A stretch of 64,000 nucleotides of DNA from Rhynochetos jubatus (Eukaryota; Chordata; Aves; Eurypygiformes; Rhynochetidae), in NCBI GenBank assembly GCA_027574665.1, contig CM050654.1, forward strand, positions 38,583,722 to 38,647,721, in the 5' to 3' direction. The notes under the pieces were generated by a model, which was not told the DNA's origin, made no database searches, and saw only the letters and a program-made list of their open reading frames with translations. The position numbers and the translations under genes were made by a program. This document shows, piece after piece, positions 50,000 through 64,000 of this stretch (position 1 is its first letter; each line of letters starts with the position of its first letter).

Positions 50000-52900
50000 T
50001 AGTAAGTTAGGCTAGCATGACATGATGGATCTGGGCTATGACAAACAGAATTGGAAAAAAACTTCCCTGGGGACCAACTATACCAGGTTTGCTGAATTGT
50101 ATTCTTGATTTCTTACTGTGCAACAGTGCTTTTTAGTGTTAGATTGACTAGGCTTCAGAATATTTTTAAAATTGTACAAATCAAAATCCATGTAGCTTAA
50201 AAATGAAAGATGTAAAAGGTTTAGGAGTTTGATGTATTGAAAGGCATTCTGTATTCCCTCATGTGAGTATTAAATGTACACTTTGTCTGTTTGATGAATT
50301 TTAAATCTTTGTGGATTGCAACATGCACCACAGCAGTTTAGGGGGTATAAACCTTGGCTGAAGAAAAGCGTAAAGGATGTGCAGTGGCCAGGCTTCAAAC
50401 TAAGCTATTCTTCACTTTTTCTGATTTTCATAGGTGTAGCAGTACATACCTAATCAAATTTATAGAGAGCTAAGTAAGAGCAGTTGGGGAAAAATCTTAA
50501 AAAATTCCTCTTGGAAACAACTAACCCTGATGACATTAAATGCAGGGAGATTTTGTCTTGTTTTAATTTCAGCATAATATAAAAAAAACCCCAAGGAAAT
50601 ATAACGAAAGGAAAGGCATAAGCAATCAGAATATTTTGGATTAATAAATGCCTTTATTCAAACCTAATGTCATGTCAAACAAGGGTATCACTTGGTGACA
50701 GGCAATGTGAGGAAAGAAGGCTTCGGGGGCTTGAAAAATAGCATTAGTTGACATTCATCTCAAACTCTGGTTTCTAGGTACCTCAACAGAGAGAGCTGGC
50801 ACTGCAGGCCAGCAAGACAAGGCGTGTTTTACTGAGTCCTATTATTTCTCCCAATTTAATTCTGCCTTCCAGTGATTGAAACCTCTCCCTCAAAGCATCA
50901 TTTTCTACAACACACTTATAAAGTGCTCGTGAGCAGAGAACCCTAAGACATGAAATGATAGGTTACAAAATCTAAATAAGATATATTATCTGTGCATTAA
51001 TGGGGATGGTTTTGGATGTGTGTTTCATTGTCAAGTGCAACTGAAAAGCTGTTGAGATTAGGGAGAGATAGCTGGATGGGTAGGAGTAGAGATTGAGGGT
51101 GAAGAGAACAACCCAAGGCTTTCTGTGAATTTGATTTTGTTTAAATAAAACCAGTTTTGTTCACATTTCCTCATTCTTCTTGAAAGGTTCCCTTTCCTTG
51201 CTGCTTTAATATTGAAATGTTTAACATAATGTCTGAGAACTTGAGCTTCTGATATCAAATTTAGAATTCTTTGGGGATTTTGAGACAGAGACACTCATGA
51301 CTGAGCTCTCAGACAAAAGAAAAATCTTGTGTTCACATGGAAGCCTAACAGTAGGTGCAGGGCTGAGCCTGGACAGACATCAAGTGGTGATGAATGCATT
51401 CAAGACTGACTTGTTAGATCTCACTACGAACATTAACTGATTAATCTTCACAGCAATTTCCTGACGTAGAAAGGTTCACTATAGTTGTTTACAGTTGGGG
51501 AAATCAAAGATGTATATATGAAGAGAAGAATCATATACATTATTAAACACCCAAAAGAATTAATGTTTCTTGACATGAGGCCATGCAGCCCCTACAAGGT
51601 AATGGAGGTTGTGTGAGCAGCTGAAGTACCCCAGATCAGGGCCTGCTTTAGTTCAATATCTAATAAGGTATGACAAATACACCAGCAATTATGTCTAAGG
51701 GACATAAAAGCTCTCCTCCTTTCCATGACCTTCCAGCCCGTATCATCAAAGGTCACCTGTGAGATTATAACTAAATTCTGGACTCTGTGAGGGGGATAGT
51801 GGTGCTGTTGCCAATTGCTTTGACTCGCATTATCAGGCATGGTACTGCCAATCACTCTGCTGATGCCTGTCAGGTTTCTGCTGCTGCCAAGCAGAATGTA
51901 AAATTGACAGAGAATATTACAGCGCTCGTCAAATGCTGTGAGATACCTCTGCCTTGGGAAGAGCGGGCACCTGTGGTTACAGACAAGGATCAGAGCTCGG
52001 GAACACTTTGTTGTTCTCTTTACATTTCTTGAACCTTATTAATTTTAGAAATGAAGTGCACAGTTCACCCATATTGAGATTATGAAATTGATATTTCCAC
52101 AAATCGAGCCAACATCCTGTGGTTTTTTTCAGTGTAAGCTTACAGAGAGGTGGGGAATAAAATCAGAGTAGGATTAAATTTTTTACAGTGAAAGCAATAC
52201 TTGTTAATTCTGTAGTCTCAGATTTTTGAGGGGCTGAGCTGTATTTTTTTTTTATAATATGTATTGTGGTCAGTTCCAAAAATCTGTCTACATGTTTCTT
52301 TCCCATTTGACATGGTTTCTCGGATTCCAGGAAGTTCCCTTCCACCTATTGCTGTATACTTAGGTCTTTCTGCACAAAACCAGGTTTTACATTTGTACAG
52401 CCGTCGATAGAGTGGTTCATTAATCTTCTCTAAAATGTAGGGGTTTGCAACTAATATACACAAAACTACAGCCAGCTGGACTTCTGGATCTCTAGTAGGA
52501 CAATGACATGCCAAAAATATTTTGCCATTATAACACGACACTACATTTTACATGGAACAGAGAAGACTCATGAATACATTCAAGAGAAGTCAATAGCTTG
52601 TGCAGCTATAGAGAATTATTTGATTAAATCTGCAAGCTTTCGAGGAAACCATAAAAATGAGGTTAATATGTCAGACTAATAAATTCTATATAATTAAACT
52701 CCCCAAATATAGAAATTTCAGAATATGATGCTAAACATATCACAGTAGGGACATCAATTTATTTAGTCTTAACATTTTTGCATTGTCTCCATGAACTTCC
52801 ATTGGTGTCACAATAAGATTATTATGACAGCACCATTAAGGCCCATTCAAATGAATGAGGAATCAGTGTCATGATGGAAACAGCTGCAGCTAAGAGCTGC

Positions 52901-55900
52901 TGTCTATGATCAGTAGTTATTTTCAAAAAATCAGATATTTTGCTATTACAATAATTATATTTTCTCTTTAGATATGTATATAGTGCAATGAAGAAACCTG
53001 ACTTTTCCAGACATAGTGAAAACCAACACAGCAAAATGTAAAATGCGTGGCTATATAAGTTGTTCCATAAAACCTTCACCATTCCATACCCATTTGTAAC
53101 GTTTTTCCTCATGTGTATAAAGCCCAGATTGAACAGATAGATTGCTAGATTTTAGGACTGTCAGTCGATAACTTGTGTGTTGTTAAGAATCTATTGTTAA
53201 GTCTATTGTACACCTTCCTCCTTCTCAGAAGAGAGATAATGAAAGACTTTTCACCAATCACAGAAGCTGTAGCGAGGGTAGGACGAGGCCATACCAATGA
53301 CGAGTAGAAGCAAATGTAATGACTTGGAAGACTGAATACTTTGAGCTCCTTCTTTGATGTCTGTTCACCTTCCATTCTTAGTTACCTGTGCAGCACCTTT
53401 CCATCTGCCTTTCCATGTGCTACTGTATCGCTTCAAGAGAGCACTTCAGCTACAAGCACCGCTCTCCCTACCATTACATACCATAACTTTTCTTCAGTAC
53501 TAATGGATTCAGTATTGAGTTTAGGATTTGAAACTCTTTAAAGAGTTTTTCTCTCATATATTAGTCATTGAAATCTCTGCAGATTTGTAAAGGAATATAT
53601 TTAGATTTATGATTATATATTTCACATATATTCTTCTATTTAATAGAAAAAAAAATGTATAATATGAAAAAGTTGAGAGTTCTTTGTGCACAGATGCATG
53701 CCTGAAACTTATCTCTGCTTATCTAAAAGATAGTTCTCCATGTTTTCCAGAGCAGATTTAGATTAGGAAGCATGTTTTGGGACCAAAGTAAGAGACCAGA
53801 GATATTTAGTATTTTAAGCTCTAGGCTGGGGGTGTTGCAGAGTGGTTGTTTTGAAATCTGTGTTGGTGTACGGTTAATATTATAAGCAACTATTTGAGTA
53901 AGATCACAACCTTATGGGTTTTAGTGGTGTTTAAGAGGAATGGTTGTTTTTCTTCATAAAGAAGATTTCAATTTTTAAATTAGTTGGAAATACTTGCTAC
54001 TTGTGTAAAGGTTTCCATTCTGCCCTAAAGGATTCAGATGTTATAACAGAGCAGTAAAGTGGCACTACATGGGCTTATGGTGAAACATTTTTCTCCTTGT
54101 CCAAGTGGTATGTCCCGTCAGTCATCACCTGTATATATCCTTTCTCACACACTCCAACCTTCTACAGTCTTTCTGCATCGCACACTTTGAATAGTTCAGA
54201 TTGCTGGAACTTGGGAGGTCAATTAATTCATTCCTGTTGTTTCCTTTGGGCATGTTAATGGCTGTGGTACTCTTAGGAGAAAACCAGTAACGTGAGACTT
54301 ATGGTTGTATCCTGGGGCCTTTGGGAACAATGTCTCTTCTGTGCAAATGGAAAGTAAGCACCTGTTGTAAACAAATTAAATACTGTTTTTTAAAATACAA
54401 ATATTATTATCTGCCAAAATTATGCCAGTCAAAGGGAACCAGTTGGTGGTAGAAAGTACAAGATATGTGCTAAATAGGTATGCAGTGCATCCCTCATCTA
54501 AGTATTCTTTGATGAAAAGGCAGTTTGTTCGGGATACCTAGATTGAATTTCTTGTGAGGCAGCTGCTTTAGAGGATATAAGATATTTCTCTCAGCCACCT
54601 GTTTCCTTTTATTGTGTTAGTATTTGAGTTTGTTGGGCCAGCCCATGTGAAGAGATAAGGCAGAGTTGCTGTATTTTGTTTATAAGGGCATACTTGTTCA
54701 TGCTCTTAATTATTAGTGGGAGGACTTTAGCAGGGCAACCCCATGTGAATTGGATGAAGCAGCTGCTTTTATTATGAACTTTGATTACTTGTGGTTTTGT
54801 GTCTTGGCACACCGCTATTTCTTTTCTTTTTTCTTTTTACTTTCCTTGCCATAAGAAAAGAGTTAAACTAATTTTATCTTTTCAAACAGCTGCAGGTCTG
54901 GAGATGAAAAAAAAAAATCCAGACTTTACAGTAGGGAAATATTCATCAATAACCTTCAAGCCAGGATCACGTCTTGTCAATGCTTATGCCTTGTGAGGTC
55001 CTTTACACCAAAACAGTCTGAGTATTTATGTTCTGATTTGATATATTTTTCCTCTCAGGCTGCCTTGGTGAATCCTCGTTTAAGGTATCCTAAGAGCAAA
55101 GCAAAGTGCTCAGTGTGCAGGGATGGGTTTTGGTCACTATGCTGGCGGTTGCAACCCTGCTTAGTGAACCTCGGAGTGAACCCACAGAGGAAAGTGATGA
55201 CAAAGGAGTTGAAAATGCTACACAAGTACCTGTTTAACGGCAAATAGAAATTATTTTATTTTTGATAACTTAAAGCATGCTTGGCAATGTTGAGTAATAC
55301 CCCCAGAATATGAGAGAGTAGTCATTAAGCTGTATTTCCTTCTTTGTAGGAATATTGAGGTACACTACTACTGTAGTGTTCTAAAGCAAGAGAACTGCTG
55401 AGAATAAAAAAATATTCAAACTTCAGTGAAATTAGTCCTGCCATGTACATCACAAATTGAATACACAGAAAGAGAATTTTAACTATTTGTTTAAGTGTAA
55501 TATCCATTAATTTACCAAAACCAAAAAGATCTTGACAACTGGGCATTTAAAAACATGAGTTGCAGTTATTTTTATAAGAATACCTGATCTCTGTTGAGAT
55601 GTTGGAGATGTCTTTTGACTGAATTCATCTTTATGTTCTCCAAAAAAATCCTCCCCAAATAAACAAAAAAATCAGTTTTTCTTAAGCTATTTTTAATGTT
55701 TTAAAAATCCCAAAGCACCTCACTCTACTGCTTGTGATTCTTGATAAAATCATACAAACACAGCCAGTTTGATGCTATTTTTTTGTTTACAGTATTGCTG
55801 TGTTGTTTTGGTTAACAGAATGAAAAACAGCACAGTTAGACTACAAGTAAAAATGTTTTATTCTTAGTTTGTTTCATCAATAAAAGCTGACATTTTTGCA

Positions 55901-58900
55901 AGAAAGATGTTATACTATTGGAATTAACTCTTAGTCAATTGTAAATAATTGTATTATATTGGTATGTTATCATGAAGATTAGAAATCATTTCCTACAGAA
56001 TCATGTTCTTGCTTTCTCAGCACTGTTTCAATTGAAAGGAATTTGAATGAAGTGCATCTCATTACTAACATAAAGTAGATGGAGCTTGAATAATTTTTAT
56101 ATTTATTTTCCATAGATAGCTATTACATTTCTTATCCTATCCATCCAAATTTTATAAAATAAATTGTTTTAATCCATTTTTTGGAGAGAAGCAATGAATT
56201 TGTTTTTGCAGAAGTAATACATCTGAATATATTGTAATATGCATAAAAATCTGTTAACACAGTTATTTATACAAAAAGTGTAGCTGCCTTACCTTTGATT
56301 TAATTTACATACTTTATTTGCCTTCTGACAAGTTCTTCCCTTGCCTTTTTTTATTTATGTGCCAAAAATATGTCTTTTCAGATAAGTCAACTAAAACTTT
56401 AATGTATTGTATATTTTAAAACTACATAAAATGTTTTATGCATTTGCTAGTTTTTTTCCCACAAGCATTTGTTAAAGGTGATGCTATATCAAGATTAGAC
56501 ATGTTTTACCACTGATAACAGCATAATGACATTGTATTTCTTAAATATTATGAGCAAATAGATGTGTTCTATTTTAAAGCCTAAGCTGACATTTAGGCTG
56601 AATTATCAAGCATTAAAAAAAAGAGGAAAGGAAAAAAAAAATATCTTTATTCCTCGAAGGTTAAAACTTTGGCAGCCTTTGTTTTTTAAATATAAGAATT
56701 CAGGCCCACACCCTGAGAAAGAATTTGATGCATTTACTTTAAGTATGTGAAAGATGTGAGCAACATAATTATTTTTCCATTCAAATGTGGAAAACAATAA
56801 AAGTTTCCCATATGTAGTTCATAGGCTGTAACTCACATCACTCAGCACTAAAGCAATAAGCAGTAGAGTGTTGATACAAAGAGCTCCAACTCTGGAAATA
56901 TCAGCTTAACCCTTGCCAGTCTCTCTCTGCACTTTGCTACTGTAAACATGGTTTGAATTTACATAAGCCACCATTCATATTCTTGTGAGTTCATAATATA
57001 AATAATGCAGAAAATCTCATTCACTTCCCTAAATTATGCTAGTCATTACAGATGATTCATGTAAGTATTAATCTCTTGGATGTGGCAGAAAACTAGGGAG
57101 GAGAAACTACCTATCATATCATTTGCAGTTAAGAACCTGCTGCATATCTCTAAGCTTTGCTTGAAATGCGTGCGGTAATTGGGTGTGCGTCTTTTCCCTC
57201 TCCTGCAATCCAAGTAGCAATATGGGCTTCTCTGTGATTTCCTCATGCTAGAAAATAAAATTTGTGGAAATATGCTAAAGTAACAACATGCCTGGGGCCA
57301 GGATGGTGTCCTGCTGCATCGCGGCAGCATGCAAGCTTGAGGGAAACATCTACAAATCTCTCTATTTTTTTTTTATCAGGGCTGTGTGATCAGGGTATAG
57401 ACACGGCAAGCAAATGCTTAAACATTTGTCTCCCTAGAAAATTTTAGTGTACATTGTTTTGTCTCTCCAAAGGCCAGGCCTCAAAATGCTGTCTGCCTCT
57501 TACCTTGGGAAAAGTTGATGTAACAGAGATTCAAATGCTGCCCAGATTAGCTTTTAACTCATCATTTTTGGTGAGAAATACACCTAGGTTTGGTTCATTG
57601 ACAGATTTCTATACATTCCCACATCTTTGGCTTTCTCCCTCATCTGTTTTGCATGCATGATCTTCCTCTGCTCTTCTGCACCTTTTCACCTTCCAGAAGG
57701 AAAAGGGGTAAAGGCAAAGGATTCAATTCAAACAGTTGGACCTCATGTAAATATGGGTTGGAGATGTAACCTTGTTGTTTGTACCTGTGAGCAAACCTGG
57801 GCATGGTGTTCTCCAGGATAGGGCAGCTGGTGACCCATAGAAGAAATCAGCTGTTGAAACCACAGCTGCAGTTGGTGCTCTGATGATTCTCTAACGTCCT
57901 TGCAGTCTTAGTGGTTGTGCATATACTTAGCTCTCCATCTTGAGTCGAAGCGGTCCTTGGCAGGGAGCAGGCTCTGCTGCATGATGGCCAGACTCCAAAG
58001 GGCACAGGGTGCAGGGTAAGAGAAGAAGCAATGCACTGTGGGGGGCAAACATGGAATTGAGCATTTCTCTGCAAAGCTCAGAAAAGTAGGATAAGGCACC
58101 AGAAAATGTATTGCAGTCATTAGTCACATATATTAGGAGTTGGACATTTATACCTGATGTTCATTAATAGTTGATGTATATATATAATACATTGCTGGAT
58201 AATTATATTTAAAATGCTTTAAAATATTCCCTTTTTTTTGAAAGGGTAGTGTCATGAAGCCATTGTACAGCAAATGTAAACTGTACACTCTTTAAAATCA
58301 GTCTTTAATTCCTCTTGTGCAGTGGTTTTGTAATACTGACCATCCTGCCACGTTCCAGACTCTCCCATTAGTTTGAGTATGCCAGCTACTAGTTAGAAGA
58401 TGAAGAAACATGAAGGTGGGGTTTATTATAAAAAGGCATGCCATTCAAACTATAAATACTATTGTGAAGAATCAGACATGTAAGCTAAGTATTCTCCAGG
58501 GTTTTTGCCATTGCTTATAGAAAAAGCTCATAACATGCCCATTATCACAAAAGACCTTCAGGAAAGGCATGTTCATAGAAACTGTGCTACTGTCCACACA
58601 GGACAGAGCTTTTCAGGAAGATACCAGTATTATGTTTAAAAATTCATGTCTCAAATATCTTGACTATTTGAATATGTTATGTCTCAAATTTACAAGTAGA
58701 AAAAATACAATGTTTGTAGTGTTTATTTAAGCCAATTCATAATATTTTAGTGCATTTTCTTGTGACGCTCTATTCAGACTCGGTTTTGAAAGCCCTAAAG
58801 TTTATTTGTGAGAGCTTTTATCTTAATCTTATGGAATATATGGTATTCTTCACTGTGAAGTTTTAAAAGATACAAAAGAAAAAACCTTGCTCAAATGTAG

Positions 58901-61900
58901 AAGTTATTTTTGCAGTAACGTATGTCATGATTTTTAAACATTCAGGCCTTTAAACTTTTTTTTTATAGTGTATGTTCTTGCCAATCCCAGCACAGTTCTA
59001 CAAAGTAAAATATTTGGCAGTGAATTCATATTAACAGATGGAACAAGAAATTAACACGTTTTTGCTTCGCTAATTCACAGTTCTTTTAATACGCTAATTC
59101 TAAATCACCTGTTCTGACTTTGACAGGCTACAGACACCTGTTTGGGGTAATATTCCACAGCTAATTATTACATGAGAAACTCAGTTTCCAACAAAAGGGT
59201 TTCTGTGTGAAATTGTCATAGTTAACAAATTAGTAATACCAACTTTATACAAAAATAGCTTGCAGTTTTAATTTACATGTACTTAACCTTGCCTGAAGAA
59301 CTAGAAGCAGTGGGATTGCATGAGGGGCAACATCCCCTCCCCCTCTCAGTGCACTGGCTATCTGGTGCCTCCATCCGTTGCCCACTGGCGTTGTAAAGTT
59401 CCCAGTGTTAGTCCTGGTCCTTGGAGCTGAGTCAGTGATACCAGACAGTGAGGAGCACAGTGCTGCTCACCAAAAACCAAGAGAAGAGGGAAAGTTTCTT
59501 CTGAAGAGAAAGCTTGGAGTAATTTCCACCATGCTGGGGTTGGTGCAGGTTAGAGTCAGAGTAAGGAAAAAGTCTTCTTTTTTTATTTATTTTTTTTTAA
59601 ATTATAGCCCTGCTGAAACATAAAGACATTACCATGATGTTACACTTTGAGGTTTTCTGTTTATTTCTATAAATCAGATATAGCAGTTTAGATCTGAGCT
59701 TCATTGTAGGACGCAATGTTTAAATATTGCCCCAAAAGCTGGCAGTGGATAATTTAATCCTGTATCATTGAATGTGTGAGCTTTTTTTTTTAATGTATCT
59801 CTGCCTCTAAGAAAAAAAAATACATGTTTTGTGGTTGCCTTTTTTAGAAGTTTATTACACTTCTCTCATAATGAGTCATCATGTTCATATGGGAAATGGG
59901 GGAAGGGAGGAGATGAGAAGCTATTCCATCTCTCTGCTCTTCTCCTCTTTCACTCCTGACATAAAAGAGATGATACAGCCCTCATCCTCTGTCCCAGCTG
60001 TGCACCAGCGTGGAGGCCAAGTGGAGTCTGTAGCAGTAACAACTTTATGATAATGGTGGAAAAAACAAATCTGGAGTAGGAATGAGAGGATAAACAAGGT
60101 TGCTTGGTGAAATATCATGAGGAAAAATGTTCAATATGTGAGAGAAAGGGTAGAGATAGGCTGGACCGAAGTGTGTCTTGCCACACACTGCGACAGCTTA
60201 GAAAGCAGCACTGGTACTACCAGGAACTCTTTATGCTCTGTCTCATTCTGTTTTGAAAAAAGACAGAAATAATCATAATTCCTTTGGTCATATTGCTTTG
60301 AACATTCCTTAATTCATTTCCAATTGTTTTATCAGGAGTTTATTGATATTTATTGCTCAACCCTAAGATATAAATCACTCACTGAATTTCTTTCCTTTGT
60401 TCTCTCTGCTTTTGATTCTTCCTTTCTTTCCTTCTCTCTTTTCCCCACCTACTCCTCCTCTTTTTAGAATTTTTAACCACCTTGTCAGATAATCTACTGC
60501 AAGCTGTGATACAAATCACACAGCCCTAAAAATAATATTGCTATGATAAGCCTGAGAAAAATAATAAAATAATGGGAAAAATTTAAAATTGATCATCATG
60601 AATCATCTTTGCTTAGGTGTGCTTCCTCCAGGGATTTGAGGCAGCAAGAGTTCCTAGACAACGTGGTGGACTCAAGTATATGGGCTACTCATTGCCATTC
60701 CTGAGCACCTGGGTGCTCTGAGTTGGCACGAATTTTGCTGGCAACCCAAGCTGACCAGAATTGTCTTTATTTTTCCTGTTCCCTGAAGAAAATAAGTAGC
60801 ATCTATCCCAAAATTTCTCGTGTTTGTGCTCACACCTGTTTTATAGCTTTCACCAAGAATATAAATATACGTGGTGGTTGGCAAACCTGGAGAAACATGG
60901 TACAGATTTATCAGTTATGCCAATGAGATTATGCGGGTACTTACAATAAAGGGAATAGAAGTGGTCTGTGATGGCTCTGTCTGCTGAGTCAAATTAAGTT
61001 CCTTTGCTCTTACTGCATTAGTTCTTGTTCTTCAGAAAATCAATTAAAAAGAAGCTGCCTGGTACCTGGTGTGAGCACAGATTCTGTAATCATGTAGCTC
61101 CTCTAATTAATCCTATGTTTAAATAGTTTTACAGGTATAACTCTCAGTAACAATGCCATATAGTGTCTAAATATCCCTTTAGTGATAGCTATCAGACTGT
61201 AACAACTCTTATAGGTAGGCAGACTCTGAAGTCTCAGTTCTATGTACTCTTTATATTTATTAAAAAAATAGTTAAAATATCTATTTGTAGTAACATCCCA
61301 CAGCTTGTCAGATGGAAGAGGTAGAATATCTAACATGCAATTTTATTTCTGCTTTCTGTAGGACAAAAAAATATTCTAAATACTGTATCCCTCTGTGAAC
61401 TAAGCTACCCCACAAATTTTTATGTGAAGCATAAAATAGTCCTTTCTACCACCAAAACTATACTTAGGGTCGGCAGAAGGTGGGTAGAGTTAGGGCTGGC
61501 ACCTGCACTGTGAGGAGCTTTTAGTTTTTTGACTGTATTTGTATGAATAGTATTTTGTTGCTAATGTCTGTGTCCTTAAATGACTCTTCCTTAGTGTATG
61601 ACAGTAGTTTTCAGTTGTAGTTTCTGCATGCTGCTTTGTAAGACTTTGTTATTGCTTTAATCAGTTTCATTACACCTCGGTGTCTAGATCCTCTCCTTGT
61701 CAAAATATCATAGTAAGGCATTAACCATGGAATGATGATATGAATCTTAAGGCAGTAGGATCTGGCATTGATGCCGAGGGATTTCTGCTCTTCCACTTGT
61801 GTACTCACATGTTCTTGTCTTTTTCTTTTGGTTATTTATGCCTGACCTAAGCAGAACTCTGTCTAGTGAAAGCCATGTAAGAGAATTTACCTCTTTGGTT

Positions 61901-63436
61901 TACAATGGATTTCTCAAGAATCACAATTAGCACATTGTGTCTGTTCTTGCTTATCTGACCCTGGAAAGTGAAAGGACACAACCCAGGGAAAAATAAGTAC
62001 CAATGAACAGCACCACGAAAACGATGCCTTTGCCCATTGTGGCTGGGAAAGAGCTACCAAGTTGGTTGTTATACACAGTGATTGGTCCCCTCTCCTTCCA
62101 TGGTTACATGATAGATAAGGAAAATAGTCAAGTCTGGAAGAAGCTATTTTGTGCTCCTATTAACTGGAGGATTTTCAGCAGATGTCTTAATAGTTGGAAA
62201 TCAGCAATAGTATGTGGATTTATTTGTATGCCATCTGAACCATTTGACTTGCCAGATGCATGTTGCTTAATAGCCTTTTGTACATCATTTTCAGAAGATA
62301 GTTCAGTAAGAGTTTCTTTTATTGTGTGAAATAACCCATTTTGTGTATAGCATTTCCTATTGTTAGAATGTGTGTTGAAGAGACTAATCGGGTGCAGTCA
62401 TTGCAGAGAAATGAGAGTATGCAAAATGCTAGCCCATGCATTGAGAGGCACAATAGAAACTTGTGATGAAGTCATCCTTTGTATCTTTTTTGAACATCAC
62501 ACATTCTTCTGCTTTTTGGATGTCTTTTGGTTGGCAGTGATCTTTTGTTTAGGTACATAAAAGCCACTTTACTGCTTCAGTGTTTAGATTGTTTCAGTCA
62601 TTCCTATCTTGTTAATGTCAACATTATCACACGCTAATAAGGTTTAAATTATTTGCAGACATTTCAGTCCTCTACCTTAATGTGAAGATAGCTTCAGCTT
62701 TCTGCTGTTCTTGTGTTAAAGCATATCTGAAAAGATAAATGCAGTCTTAGTTCTTACGCTGACGCAGATCATACGGTCCCTGCCAATCACTGTATGAGTC
62801 GATGAATGTGAAATAAGGTACGCGTTGATTAATCACTAAGAACAAGTTTGCTTTATTGGCTTTTTGTTTGATTATCCTTCAGTACCTCAATGATGTACAT
62901 AAATACCTCAGGTCATTTGGCTAGGTGTGTGTTTAAAATATAATATTGCTGTTTCACTGTGCAACATGAATGGTGGTTCGTTCAAAATTATTCACTGATT
63001 TCGGTGGCAATTCCTATTGTGATGTGTTAGGTTCTGGGCATGAGTCTTTGTAGAGCAGAGATGATGAGCAGCAAGGAAAAGAGCATGAAATTGTCAGATT
63101 AGGCTGATATTAAGATTTCATAAAATTTAATTTGTTGATCAATTAACGTCAAATACTACGACAGGACTATTTTTATACACAAAGGTATTAATCGGACTCC
63201 ATGGAAAAGAGTGGCCAAATAAGGATCAAGAAGCTTATCCAGGTTTTTGGGAAAGCTGCTATGGAGGTAGATGTAAATTACATTTAAAAAAAAAAATCTT
63301 CAAGGGGGAAAAGATTATCAAACTGAAGGTGCCTCGTTGCTCCAGTAGTCAGGAGAAAACTGCTGTCTACCAATGACAAAGGTCCCATTTGAATCTAGAT
63401 GCAGGAATGTGTAGGACGTACATTCAGCAACTCCAG

Positions 63437-63450
63437 CCACCAGATGGTAG
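63437..63450 (+). promoter_or_regulatory. CTCF-like motif
   Basis: CCACCAGATGGTAG matches the CTCF core CCASYAGRKGGCRS at 13 of 14 positions (T for C at position 12). Orientation is opposite to the motif at 32576. Single-motif evidence. Confidence 0.35.
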
Positions 63451-64000
63451 ACTCTGCTTACTGGTTAAGTCAGCTCTAGTGTCTGGTCACAAGTTGGCAG
63501 AAACAGCAGTAGACAAATTACATCACCTTAGAATCACAAAGCACAGTATTGCTCCTGTGTTTTGAGACACGTATAACCCTTCTTTCGAATTTCTGTTAAA
63601 ACACAAAAAACAACCAAATCCCTGTCAATATTACGCAGAATCTATAAATATTCTCAGATGTAGACCGAGAAGGAAAGTATATTTTTATTAGGCTGTTTAT
63701 TATGTGAGTGGAATTAGCAAGAGACAGTTGGTGTAGAAAATTAATGAACTAGAGTTTCATGGCTGGAATTTACTCAACCTGCCTTATGTTACCAGTAAAA
63801 TTTGTTTGGGGAACCTCAGCATACTCTTTAGGAGACATTTGTCCATTTTGCCAAATGATCACACGACTGAGCACATTGTAATGTCATTCTCTCTTATATT
63901 TTAAATTTTCCTTTCATTGTGTAGAAACAAAATATAGTGTTAGAACACAAATGTTTGCATTTATAGAAGACATTTTGTCAAAGTCTTTGAATGATTTGCT

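Larger units (their letters stand above)
1..64000 (+). other. ARHGAP15: Internal part of the ARHGAP15 gene (avian), introns plus four exons
   Basis: All recognisable coding sequence belongs to one + strand gene. The four exons join to a 105-codon reading frame that I recognise as ARHGAP15 from its RHRRNHSQ segment, the EKEGYL start of the PH domain, IADGGKKLRKNWSTSWIVL, EFYKESKQ and SSRKNVFQ. ARHGAP15 is known as a Rac1-directed GTPase-activating protein of leukocytes, recruited to membranes through its PH domain. The start codon, N-terminal exons, C-terminal PH part and RhoGAP domain are not seen, so the gene runs beyond both window ends. Species assignment to birds is inferred from CR1 elements and low repeat content. 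That the flanking stretches 1-10115 and 24548-64000 are introns of the same gene follows from the exons being internal; it assumes no nested gene was missed. Confidence 0.9.
45854..64000 (+). other. ARHGAP15: Long ARHGAP15 intron, last part
   Basis: No recognisable exon to the window end. Slightly GC-richer patches at 46900-47050, 47400-47580, 47930-48110 and 57850-58030 carry the longest chance frames (up to 144 codons) without recognised domains. Other contents are a purine tract at 49945 and a CTCF-like motif at 63437. The exon that should follow NVFQ presumably lies beyond 64000. Confidence 0.65.

Noticed and set aside
24548-64000. Search for the next ARHGAP15 exon (continuing after NVFQ)
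   Set aside because: No segment with an acceptor, a matching PH-strand reading and a donor was found by eye; presumably it lies beyond the window, though a missed short exon cannot be excluded.
1-64000. tRNA, rRNA, snRNA, CRISPR or endogenous retroviral sequence
   Set aside because: No tRNA A/B boxes in cloverleaf context, no rRNA-like blocks, no direct-repeat arrays, and no paired LTRs or retroviral reading frames were recognised.

Overview
This is a window of vertebrate nuclear DNA, almost certainly from a bird. It is AT-rich, exons are tiny and far apart, and the only recognisable recent transposons are three 5'-truncated CR1 LINE 3' ends, the typical sauropsid/avian retroposon. Nothing bacterial, viral or organellar was seen.

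The one protein-coding gene I can support is ARHGAP15 (Rho GTPase-activating protein 15, a Rac-directed GAP with an N-terminal PH domain), on the + strand. Four internal coding exons lie at 10116-10190, 13941-14002, 18637-18724 and 24458-24547. They join in frame (75+62+88+90 = 315 nt, 105 codons). They encode the basic RHRRNHSQ-containing segment just before the PH domain and then most of the PH domain, reading on to SSRKNVFQ. The N-terminal exons, the last part of the PH domain and the RhoGAP domain were not found here, so the window is an internal slice of a gene with long introns.

Layout: 1-10115 is the end of an upstream intron, with a fold-back MITE and two poly-G runs. 10116-24547 holds the four exons and three introns of 3.7, 4.6 and 5.7 kb, with a ~490 bp CR1, a ~314 bp TIR-bearing DNA transposon remnant and a G-rich quadruplex-type tract. 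24548-64000 is more than 39 kb of a single long intron, with two CR1 fragments, a compact CpG-island-like block near 32.3-32.65 kb, a second CpG-enriched block at 38.75-39.5 kb, and simple repeats.

The many short ORFs outside the exons look like chance or repeat-derived frames: no recognised domains, no splice context, several running through CR1 copies or poly-G. The most useful leads are the intronic CpG-island-like block (possible internal promoter, with a CTCF-like site), two exons that begin with GT directly after the acceptor AG (the arrangement of recursive splice sites), the old TIR element, the fold-back MITE and its one-armed relatives, and three poly-G tracts of exactly 23 G. I found no convincing new biological system.
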